Assembly: GCF_900114085.1 (NCBI RefSeq)
Contig: NZ_FORU01000013.1
Span: 43,924-107,923, forward strand
Direction of reading: 5' to 3'
DNA from: Myroides guanonis
GTDB taxonomy: Bacteria; Bacteroidota; Bacteroidia; Flavobacteriales; Flavobacteriaceae
DNA length: 64,000 nucleotides
Positions 46,299 to 54,134 of the stretch are shown here, piece after piece. The notes under the pieces are model-generated. The model was not told the DNA's origin. It was given only the letters and a program-made list of their open reading frames with translations, and did not search any database. The position numbers were made by a program, and so were the translations under genes. Within the stretch, counting starts at the first letter, position 1; each line of letters begins with the position of its first letter.

Positions 46299-46445
46299 AT
46301 GGATGTATTCGAACATTTTAGTATATTCGCATTGGTAAAAGTAGATTATCTAAAATTTGAGCAAACCCGAGATGAATATCAATTTATTCTTTCTATGAAT
46401 AAATTAAAGATATATATTCAAAAAAAATCAAAAAAGGTTTTGTAA
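46299..46445 (+). CDS. Possible 48-aa small protein upstream of rpmH
   Basis: ATG at 46299-46301, stop at 46443-46445. Product MDVFEHFSIFALVKVDYLKF... with a basic C-terminus. A TAGGTTTG element at 46208-46215 precedes it by 84 bases. No family recognised and the stop overlaps the rpmH -33 box, so this may be chance. Confidence 0.25.
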   Translation: MDVFEHFSIFALVKVDYLKFEQTRDEYQFILSMNKLKIYIQKKSKKVL

Positions 46446-46469
46446 GAGTAAAAAGACTTTCTATATTTG
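46439..46469 (+). promoter_or_regulatory. rpmH promoter
   Basis: TTTG (46439-46442), 19 bases, TATATTTG (46462-46469): the best consensus match in the window. A small stem GAGCG/CGCTC (46482-46493) lies in the roughly 65-base leader. Confidence 0.75.
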
Positions 46470-46538
46470 CACTCGGTTTTGGAGCGGGCGCTCTTAAAGC
46501 TGAAGTATTGTAAAATTTAAGATTTAAAGATAAGAGCA

Positions 46539-46700
46539 ATGAGCAAGAGAACGTTTCAACCGTCAAATAGAAAAAGAAGAAACAAACATGGTTTCATGGA
46601 AAGAATGTCAACTCCTAACGGAAGAAAGGTATTAGCTAGCAGAAGAGCTAAAGGAAGACATAAATTAACTGTTTCTTGTGAAATAAGACATAAAAAATAA
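46539..46700 (+). CDS. rpmH: 50S ribosomal protein L34
   Basis: 53 residues, too short for many ORF filters. It starts [19 protein letters not shown], the L34 signature, continues [20 protein letters not shown] and is extremely basic. L34 is part of the large ribosomal subunit. The usual next gene rnpA is absent; carB follows on the same strand after a terminator. The promoter in front is strong, as expected. Confidence 0.96.
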   Translation: MSKRTFQPSNRKRRNKHGFMERMSTPNGRKVLASRRAKGRHKLTVSCEIRHKK

Positions 46701-46722
46701 TGTTTAGATTCAAACATAAACA

Positions 46723-46755
46723 AAGGTGTTACTATTAATCGTAACGCCTTTTTTT
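46723..46755 (+). terminator. Terminator of rpmH
   Basis: Stem GGTGTTAC (46725-46732) and GTAACGCC (46741-46748) with one T-G pair, eight-base loop, then a T7 run. Confidence 0.85.
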
Positions 46756-46828
46756 ATACTTTTTTTTATCTAAACAACTAATTTCATTATATTTAAGGGA
46801 ATTTTCTCTCAAAAACACCACACCTAAA

Positions 46829-49678
46829 ATGCCTAAAGACACATCAATCAAAACGGTTTTGATCATCGGCTCAGGACCCATTATTATCGGACAAGCTTGT
46901 GAATTTGATTACGCTGGATCACAATCCGCTCGCTCATTAAGAGAAGAAGGAGTAAAAGTTGTATTAATCAACTCTAATCCAGCAACCATTATGACGGATC
47001 CTTCAATGGCGGATCATATCTATTTAAAACCACTTACTACCAAATCAATAATTGAAATCCTAAAAGCTCATCCTGAAATCGATGCAGTTTTACCAACCAT
47101 GGGAGGTCAAACAGCACTAAACTTATGTTTAGAAGCAGACGAAAAAGGTATTTGGCAAGATTTTAATGTAAGATTGATTGGGGTTGATATCAATGCTATT
47201 AATATTACTGAAGATAGAGAACAGTTCAAACAATTACTAAACAGAATAGATGTACCTGTAGCACCTGCTAAAACAGCTACTTCTTATTTGGAAGGAAAGG
47301 AAATTGCACAAGAATTCGGTTTTCCTTTAGTAATCCGACCTTCATTTACACTTGGTGGAACTGGAGCAGCTTTTGTACACCATGCAGAAGAGTTTGATGA
47401 TTTACTTACAAGAGGTCTTGAAGCATCGCCTATACATGAAGTCTTAATTGACAAAGCATTACTAGGTTGGAAAGAATACGAATTAGAATTACTACGTGAT
47501 AAAAATGACAATGTTGTTATTATTTGTACTATTGAAAACATGGATCCTATGGGTATCCACACAGGAGACAGTATAACTGTAGCACCAGCTATGACATTAT
47601 CAGATCGTACTTTCCAAAGAATGCGAGACCTATCTATCAAAATGATGCGCAGTATAGGAAACTTTGCAGGAGGTTGTAATGTACAATTCGCTATATCACC
47701 TGATGAAAACGAAGACATTGTAGCTATTGAAATCAATCCACGTGTTTCACGCTCGTCTGCATTAGCGTCTAAAGCAACAGGTTATCCAATTGCTAAGATT
47801 GCATCTAAACTAGCTTTAGGGTATACACTAGATGAATTACAAAATCAAATTACGAAATCTACTTCTGCTTTATTTGAACCGGCTTTAGATTATGTAATTG
47901 TAAAAATACCACGTTGGAACTTTGATAAATTTGAAGGAGCAGATCGCACTTTAGGTTTACAAATGAAATCGGTTGGAGAAGTAATGGGGATTGGACGCTC
48001 ATTCCAAGAAGCTTTACATAAAGCTACCCAATCGTTAGAAATAAAAAGAAATGGCTTGGGTGCTGATGGTAAAGGATACACTAATTATGACCAAATCATC
48101 GACAAACTAACACATGCTAGTTGGGATCGTGTTTTTGTAATTTATGATGCTATCCAACATGGAATTCCATTGAGTCGTATCCACGAAATTACCAAAATAG
48201 ATATGTGGTTCTTGAAACAATACGAAGAACTACACTTACTAGAAAAAGAAATTTCAAAATACGCGATAGATACTTTACCAAAAGAATTATTATTAGAAGC
48301 AAAGCAAAAAGGATTTGCAGACCGTCAAATCGCACATATGTTGAATACACTTGAAAGTAAAGTGCATCAATTACGTGAAGATTTGAATATTAATCGTGTA
48401 TTCAAATTGGTTGATACTTGTGCTGCAGAATTCCCAGCTAAAACACCTTATTACTACTCTACTTTCGAAGCTGAAATTCAATCAGCTGAAGGAGTTACTT
48501 ATGTAGCAAATGAGAGTGAAGTCTCTGACAAGAAAAAAATCATCGTTTTAGGTTCTGGACCAAACAGAATTGGACAAGGAATTGAATTCGACTACTCATG
48601 TGTACATGGAGTATTAGCTGCTGAAGAATGTGGCTATGAAACCATCATGATCAACTGTAATCCAGAGACTGTTTCTACCGATTTCGATACGGCAAACAAA
48701 TTATATTTTGAACCTGTATTTTGGGAGCATATATATGACATTATACGTCATGAAAAACCAGAAGGTGTAATTGTTCAATTAGGTGGTCAAACAGCCTTAA
48801 AATTAGCTGAAAAGTTAGAAAAGTACGGTATTAAAATCATCGGTACAAGTTTCGATGCTTTAGACTTAGCTGAAGACCGAGGAAGATTCTCTGCATTGTT
48901 ACAAGAATTAGATATTCCTTTCCCTCAATTCGGAGTTGCTCAAACAGCCGACCAAGCATTAGCATTAGCAGATGAATTAGACTTTCCACTTCTAGTACGT
49001 CCATCTTATGTATTAGGAGGACAAGGAATGAAGATTGTTATCAATAAGAAAGAATTAGAAGAACATGTAATAGATTTACTAAATTCTATTCCTGGAAACA
49101 AACTTCTATTAGACCATTATTTAGATGGAGCTATCGAAGCAGAAGCAGATGCAATCTGTGATGGAGAAAATGTATATATCATTGGAATAATGGAACACAT
49201 TGAACCTTGTGGTGTACACTCTGGAGATAGTAACGCTATGCTACCACCTTTTAATCTTGGAGAATTTGTGTTACAACAAATAAAAGACCATACTAAAAAG
49301 ATTGCAGTAGCTCTTAAGACAGTAGGTTTAATTAATATACAATTCGCAATAAAAGATGACGTTGTATATATTATTGAAGCAAATCCACGTGCATCTAGAA
49401 CTGTTCCTTTCATTGCTAAAGCTTACGGAGAACCGTATGTTAATTACGCAACTAAAGTAATGCTAGGTGCCAAAGTTACAGATTTCGAATTTAATCCACA
49501 GTTAAAAGGATATGCGATCAAACGTCCAGTATTCTCATTCGATAAGTTCAAAAATGTAAATAAAGCATTAGGACCAGAAATGAAATCAACTGGAGAAAGC
49601 ATATTGTTTATTGATGATTTAAAGGACGACCAATTCTATGAAATCTATTCAAGAAGAAAAATGTATTTAAGCAAGTAA
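46829..49678 (+). CDS. carB: Carbamoyl-phosphate synthase large subunit, lacking the allosteric domain
   Basis: 949 residues against about 1070 for E. coli CarB. Both ATP-grasp halves are complete: LIIGSGPIIIGQACEFDYAG starts the first at about 10-30 and VLGSGPNRIGQGIEFDYS the second at about 573-590, each followed by PTMGGQTALN or VQLGGQTALK and a biotin-carboxylase-like core. The C-terminal MGS-like domain that binds UMP and ornithine is absent; the protein ends at KMYLSK. This shortened form is usual in Bacteroidota. carA is not in the window. Confidence 0.95.
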   Translation: MPKDTSIKTVLIIGSGPIIIGQACEFDYAGSQSARSLREEGVKVVLINSNPATIMTDPSMADHIYLKPLTTKSIIEILKAHPEIDAVLPTMGGQTALNLCLEADEKGIWQDFNVRLIGVDINAINITEDREQFKQLLNRIDVPVAPAKTATSYLEGKEIAQEFGFPLVIRPSFTLGGTGAAFVHHAEEFDDLLTRGLEASPIHEVLIDKALLGWKEYELELLRDKNDNVVIICTIENMDPMGIHTGDSITVAPAMTLSDRTFQRMRDLSIKMMRSIGNFAGGCNVQFAISPDENEDIVAIEINPRVSRSSALASKATGYPIAKIASKLALGYTLDELQNQITKSTSALFEPALDYVIVKIPRWNFDKFEGADRTLGLQMKSVGEVMGIGRSFQEALHKATQSLEIKRNGLGADGKGYTNYDQIIDKLTHASWDRVFVIYDAIQHGIPLSRIHEITKIDMWFLKQYEELHLLEKEISKYAIDTLPKELLLEAKQKGFADRQIAHMLNTLESKVHQLREDLNINRVFKLVDTCAAEFPAKTPYYYSTFEAEIQSAEGVTYVANESEVSDKKKIIVLGSGPNRIGQGIEFDYSCVHGVLAAEECGYETIMINCNPETVSTDFDTANKLYFEPVFWEHIYDIIRHEKPEGVIVQLGGQTALKLAEKLEKYGIKIIGTSFDALDLAEDRGRFSALLQELDIPFPQFGVAQTADQALALADELDFPLLVRPSYVLGGQGMKIVINKKELEEHVIDLLNSIPGNKLLLDHYLDGAIEAEADAICDGENVYIIGIMEHIEPCGVHSGDSNAMLPPFNLGEFVLQQIKDHTKKIAVALKTVGLINIQFAIKDDVVYIIEANPRASRTVPFIAKAYGEPYVNYATKVMLGAKVTDFEFNPQLKGYAIKRPVFSFDKFKNVNKALGPEMKSTGESILFIDDLKDDQFYEIYSRRKMYLSK

Positions 49679-49684
49679 ATAGTT

Positions 49685-49718
49685 AAAGGGTATCAATATA
49701 TTGATACCCTTTTTTTTT
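49685..49718 (+). terminator. Terminator of carB
   Basis: A 28-base perfect inverted repeat (49685-49698 with 49699-49712) followed by T-run to 49718. Confidence 0.9.
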
Positions 49719-49786
49719 ATACAATAAAGAGCATTACATTTTTCATGGTTTATATAAAAACATTCTCCTTCGAGGTTAAAATTTTG

Positions 49787-49794
49787 TAATTTTG
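49787..49794 (+). promoter_or_regulatory. Putative -7 element of rmuC
   Basis: TAATTTTG, 26 bases before the ATG at 49821. Confidence 0.5.
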
Positions 49795-49820
49795 AATATT
49801 ACATTTTATCTCTATCCTCC

Positions 49821-51170
49821 ATGCTCCTCAACATCATATATCTTTCAATTCTTATCGTAACGGCTTCTGTTTTCTTCTTGATTGGAAAAAAAAATCAAAA
49901 TAATAAAAACAGAGAGACCACTATTAGATTAGATGAAAAGAATTCACACCTAACAATTCAATTAGAACAATTACGACTTCATATTGAAAATTCGAAAAAA
50001 CTAGCTTTAGACGAAAAAAGACTTTATCAAGAAAAGGAAGAACTATTAAGACTTGATAATCAAGAACTAATTGCCAGAATTTCCATTCGCGATACAGAAT
50101 ATATTAATCTCAAAGAAAAACTATCTCAACAACAAAAAGAAACACTCTCCTTACAAGAGCGTTTCACACATGAGTTTGAAAATCTGGCTAATAAAATACT
50201 AGAAGAAAAAAGTGAGAAATTCAGTAAACAAAATCAGACAAATATTGAGAACCTCCTAAATCCTTTAAATGACAAAATATTAAGTTTTGAACAAAAAGTA
50301 ACTCAAACTCACAAAGAGAGCATTGACTATCATGCAGCATTGCGTCAACAAATTATTGGTTTAAAAGAACTGAATCAACAAATGAATCAGGAGACAATCA
50401 ATTTAACTAAAGCTTTAAAAGGAGATAATAAAATTCAAGGAAACTGGGGAGAATTAATTTTAGAACGTGTTTTAGAAAAGTCAGGACTTGAAAAAGGTAG
50501 AGAATACGAAGTTCAAAAAAATTATCAAACCGAAAATGGCTCACGATATCAACCCGATGTAATCATTCATCTTCCTGACAATAAAAAGATGATCATTGAT
50601 TCAAAGGTTTCCTTAGTTGCCTACGAACGATATATCAATGAAGAAGACGAGACTAAAAGACCTAAATTATTACGAGATCATATTCTTTCTTTAAAACAAC
50701 ACATAGACTCTTTAGCTTCTAAAAATTATCAAGATATATTTGACTCTTATTCACCAGATTTTGTGTTGCTTTTTATTCCTATAGAAACAGCTTTTTCAAC
50801 AGCTTTACAAGCTGAAGCGAATTTATACACCCAAGCATTTGACAAAAATATTGTGATAGTCACACCTTCTACTCTATTGGCAACCCTACGTACTATTGAT
50901 ACGATGTGGAACCAGCAAAAGCAACAAGAAAATGCTTATGAGATAGCAAGGCAAGCTGGTTTACTTTATGACAAGTTTCAAGGACTAATACAAGATTTGG
51001 TCAAAGTAGGAAACAAAATTGAAGAAACAAAAACAGAATATCATAAAGCGTTTAATAAATTAAGTGAAGGAAGAGGCAATCTCATTGTCTCAGTCCAAAA
51101 ATTAAAGGACATGGGAGCCAAAGCAAAAAAATCACTTGATGCAGAACTAGTAAATAAAGCTGCTAATTAG
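49821..51170 (+). CDS. rmuC: DNA recombination protein RmuC
   Basis: 449 residues. One N-terminal membrane span (about 3-22), a long coiled coil (about 30-200) and the RmuC nuclease-like domain with GNWGELILERVLEKSGL, QPDVIIHLPDNKKMIIDSKVS (PD...DSK nuclease-like core) and the FIPIETAFSTAL segment. RmuC limits inversion at short inverted repeats. Monocistronic. Confidence 0.92.
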   Translation: MLLNIIYLSILIVTASVFFLIGKKNQNNKNRETTIRLDEKNSHLTIQLEQLRLHIENSKKLALDEKRLYQEKEELLRLDNQELIARISIRDTEYINLKEKLSQQQKETLSLQERFTHEFENLANKILEEKSEKFSKQNQTNIENLLNPLNDKILSFEQKVTQTHKESIDYHAALRQQIIGLKELNQQMNQETINLTKALKGDNKIQGNWGELILERVLEKSGLEKGREYEVQKNYQTENGSRYQPDVIIHLPDNKKMIIDSKVSLVAYERYINEEDETKRPKLLRDHILSLKQHIDSLASKNYQDIFDSYSPDFVLLFIPIETAFSTALQAEANLYTQAFDKNIVIVTPSTLLATLRTIDTMWNQQKQQENAYEIARQAGLLYDKFQGLIQDLVKVGNKIEETKTEYHKAFNKLSEGRGNLIVSVQKLKDMGAKAKKSLDAELVNKAAN

Positions 51171-51244
51171 GTGTTGTAAAAAACTATTTTACAAGTATTG
51201 CAAAACATCTTATAGCATTTTTTTCGTAATCAAAATACTTAATG

Positions 51245-51252
51245 TATTTTTG
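51245..51252 (+). promoter_or_regulatory. Putative -7 element of mgtE
   Basis: TATTTTTG, 49 bases before the ATG at 51302. Confidence 0.5.
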
Positions 51253-51301
51253 ATTTAGAACTACCCACCCTAATATCCATCAATTCTAAAAATAAACCAT
51301 T

Positions 51302-52618
51302 ATGGATACTTTCAAAGATTTACATCCAGCAGATATAGCCGAGGCTTTATCTGACATGAAAAAGAAAGATAGAAATCTTGCTTTTTTAAAACTTACTCCA
51401 GAAAAGAAAGTTGAAGTATTCGCATTTTTAGAAATTCCTTTACAGCAAGAAATTGTAAAAAGTTTAGCTGACAAAGAATATGCAGAAGTTCTAAACAACT
51501 TAGAACCAGATGACCGTACAGAGTTATTTGAAAGTTTCCCAGATGAATTAATAAAATATTCAATCAATTTATTAAACAACGAAGAGAAACAAATTGCATT
51601 AAATCTAATAGGGTATAAAGAAGACAGTATTGCCCGCTTAATGACTCCTTTATATATACAAATCAAACAAAACAGAACGGTAGATCAAGTTTTTAAACAC
51701 ATTAAGAAATATGGAAAAAAAGCAGAGACATTAAACTATATATATGTAGTTGATGAAAACAATGTATTGATTGACGATTTAAAAATAGGAGAGTTATTAC
51801 TATCAGAACCCGAGACCCCCATTACAGATTTAATTGATTATAATTTCGTTGCAATTATTTCAACTACACCAATGGAAGAAGCTTTCGATATTTTTGAAAA
51901 ATACGATAGATCCGCATTACCAATAATAACTGAAAATGGTGTACTAGTAGGGATTGTCACCTTTGATGATATATTAGATAGAATAAAAGAGCGCGATACT
52001 GAGGACATTCATAAATTTGGGGGAATGGAGGAATTAGACCTTTCCTATACTAAAACACCACTAATAGAACTAGTTCGAAAAAGAGCAGGTTGGCTTATTA
52101 TACTTTTTATAGGTGAAATGATGACCGCATCAGCCATGAGTTATTATGATGGAGAAATTGAAAAAGCTGTTGTCCTAGCACTCTTTGTACCACTGATCAT
52201 CTCAAGTGGAGGTAACTCAGGCTCCCAAGCTGCCTCTCTAATCATTAGAGCTATGGCACTAGGTGATTTAAAACTTAGCGACTGGTGGTATGTAATGAAA
52301 AAAGAAATTGCATCAGGTTTAATGTTAGGTGGTGTACTTGGATTAATAGGATTTGGAAGAATTATGCTTTGGCAAGAACTTGGCATCTATGATTACGGAG
52401 AATACTGGATTCATATTGGATTAAGTGTTTCTGTCTCCTTACTTTTCATAGTACTTTGGGGAACTCTATCAGGGTCTATAATTCCATTCATCTTACGTAA
52501 ATTTGGTATGGACCCCGCAACAGCTTCTGCTCCGTTTGTTGCAACATTAGTTGATGTATCTGGACTAATCATATACTTTTCAATTGCAGCCTTCTTCCTT
52601 ACAGGAAAGTTACTGTAA
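51302..52618 (+). CDS. mgtE: Magnesium transporter MgtE
   Basis: 438 residues: an N domain (about 1-125), a CBS pair (about 126-255) and five membrane spans (about 275-436). SSGGNSGSQAASLIIRAMA (about 303-321) is the selectivity region and Asp418 in VDVSGL matches the pore aspartate of Thermus MgtE. CBS and N domains close the pore when Mg is high. Short by the family's usual 450 because of a trimmed N-terminus. Confidence 0.93.
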   Translation: MDTFKDLHPADIAEALSDMKKKDRNLAFLKLTPEKKVEVFAFLEIPLQQEIVKSLADKEYAEVLNNLEPDDRTELFESFPDELIKYSINLLNNEEKQIALNLIGYKEDSIARLMTPLYIQIKQNRTVDQVFKHIKKYGKKAETLNYIYVVDENNVLIDDLKIGELLLSEPETPITDLIDYNFVAIISTTPMEEAFDIFEKYDRSALPIITENGVLVGIVTFDDILDRIKERDTEDIHKFGGMEELDLSYTKTPLIELVRKRAGWLIILFIGEMMTASAMSYYDGEIEKAVVLALFVPLIISSGGNSGSQAASLIIRAMALGDLKLSDWWYVMKKEIASGLMLGGVLGLIGFGRIMLWQELGIYDYGEYWIHIGLSVSVSLLFIVLWGTLSGSIIPFILRKFGMDPATASAPFVATLVDVSGLIIYFSIAAFFLTGKLL

Positions 52619-52655
52619 TTATTTACTAAAGTTTAAACCCACATGATTTAAAAGC

Positions 52656-52689
52656 AAAAAACACGAATTGAAATTTCGTGTTTTTTTTT
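52656..52689. terminator. Terminator between mgtE and the CI-like repressor gene
   Basis: Stem AAAAAACACGAA (52656-52667) with TTCGTGTTTTTT (52675-52686), flanked by A and T runs; works in both directions. Confidence 0.85.
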
Positions 52690-52741
52690 CTTTATCATTC
52701 AAAATATTAGTAACTCAATATTGCTTGCTCAGATTTAGTCA

Positions 52742-53341
52742 CTAGAGTTTTGCTAAAACTCCATTGACTTTAAAAATAGTAGCAATTTCATTTCTAGTAA
52801 AAGAAAATCCAGTAAATCTTTCATTATCATTTTCAAAAACATATAAATTGTCATTTTGTTCTTTAAAACGAGTTATAAAAATACCCTTATTCAAAATACT
52901 AACAACATATATTTCTTTAGTTCTTAATTTATTAATATCAATTTCTCCACCAAAAACGATAGAACTTACTTGTAAAGTTGGTTCCATATTTTGACTTATT
53001 ACCTGAAACCCTATCTTTGATTGATTAATATTAGGAATGTTATATTTCGGTAACTTGGAAATAACCTCCCTAGGATTCAAGTAGTATGAAAACAAGTCTT
53101 CTGCCATTAATACAAAAACTCCATTATCTTCACCTTTCATTTCCTCATTATGAAAAATATTGTTGAAGTTCAAATTGTTATTAACACCATACTTTACCAC
53201 TTCCTCAATTAACTTCCCTTTACTTCTTTTCCATGACGAAAAAACGAAAGGGCTTACATTGAAGATTTCTGCTAATTCTTGATCTTTCTGAGCTTTAAGC
53301 TCCTTTTTAAGGCGATCTACTAGGCTTTTATTAAATGACAT
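52742..53341 (-). CDS. CI-repressor-like regulator with degenerate S24 domain
   Basis: 199 residues. Residues 1-65 form a CI-type helix-turn-helix with DQELAEIFNVSPFVFSSWKRS. About 105-199 match the LexA/CI S24 fold, but the nucleophile region is QNMEPTL (Asn118 for Ser) and the position of the catalytic Lys reads Thr157 in FITRFK. Autocleavage is therefore unlikely. It lies 74 bases after the last OmpA gene on the same strand and probably ends that operon. Such repressors normally respond to damage signals; here a ligand or partner may replace cleavage. Confidence 0.8.
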   Translation of the reverse strand: MSFNKSLVDRLKKELKAQKDQELAEIFNVSPFVFSSWKRSKGKLIEEVVKYGVNNNLNFNNIFHNEEMKGEDNGVFVLMAEDLFSYYLNPREVISKLPKYNIPNINQSKIGFQVISQNMEPTLQVSSIVFGGEIDINKLRTKEIYVVSILNKGIFITRFKEQNDNLYVFENDNERFTGFSFTRNEIATIFKVNGVLAKL

Positions 53342-53415
53342 ATTATCTCTTTATTGAAAAGAAAATCTCAGAAGTTAGGTAAGGTGATGATTTTCTAAAT
53401 TAATTATTCTACTAA

Positions 53416-54117
53416 TTAGTTAATTATTTCTATACTACATCTTCTGTTTTCTCGGTGTTGATCCGCCGAACATTTAACTCCATCACTACAATGATTACTC
53501 AGTTGAGTTTTTCCAAAATGATGTTCTTCAATTCGATTAGCATCAATTTTACCCTCCTCAATCAACCAACTACGCACACGATCAGCTCGACGGCCAGATA
53601 GCCAATTGTTATACTTACTAGTCCCACGACTATCGGTGTGAGCATTCAATCGCAACCTTACATTAGGATTATGATTCATGTATTCGATTACGCCTTTCAA
53701 TTCTTTTTTAGCATGGGTAGTTAGATATGAACTATCAAAATCAAAATATATCATTGGAAAACTCATTGCACCTACAACACTTTTTTCTCTATTTAGCCCA
53801 AAGTTAATCTCTACATTTTTTTTACTACTATCAATTAAAACCTCAGCCTGATTAAAGTTTTCTGCTTCAGCTTCTACTTTAAATTTATCAGAACTAGTTT
53901 TTATCTGTATATCATAAGCTCCTTGTGAATCTGTTGTTGCAGTTTTCAAAACAATTCCCTTAAAATCAATTAAGTGAACACTAGCTTTACCTATTCCCAT
54001 TTTATTTTCTTTGTCATAGACCTTTCCCTTTAAAGTTAACGATGGCTCTTGTGCAGAGACCATCGTTGTAAATAAAATAAGAATAGCTATTATGATTTGT
54101 TGTATTTCTTTCATCAT
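53416..54117 (-). CDS. OmpA-family protein with CarboxypepD-reg-like domain
   Basis: 233 residues. Signal peptide to about 22 (MVSAQ), a carboxypeptidase regulatory-like beta domain (about 28-108) and an OmpA C-terminal domain (about 120-233) with peptidoglycan-binding Asp162 (HTDSRG) and Arg177 (LSGRRA). It resembles the last 215 residues of the 661-residue neighbour, including the CSDGVKCS insert, so it is likely a partial duplicate that lost the N-terminal TPR and PD40 parts. It anchors outer membrane components to the wall. Confidence 0.88.
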   Translation of the reverse strand: MMKEIQQIIIAILILFTTMVSAQEPSLTLKGKVYDKENKMGIGKASVHLIDFKGIVLKTATTDSQGAYDIQIKTSSDKFKVEAEAENFNQAEVLIDSSKKNVEINFGLNREKSVVGAMSFPMIYFDFDSSYLTTHAKKELKGVIEYMNHNPNVRLRLNAHTDSRGTSKYNNWLSGRRADRVRSWLIEEGKIDANRIEEHHFGKTQLSNHCSDGVKCSADQHRENRRCSIEIIN

Positions 54118-54134
54118 TTCAATTATTTTTCAAA

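Noticed and set aside
47284..49413. Minus-strand frames opposite carB
   Set aside because: The carB protein is fully conserved in the plus frame; the opposite frames read as low-complexity shadows.
52742..53341. Prophage suspected from the CI-like regulator
   Set aside because: No integrase, capsid, terminase or lysis genes on either side; neighbours are MgtE and surface protein genes.
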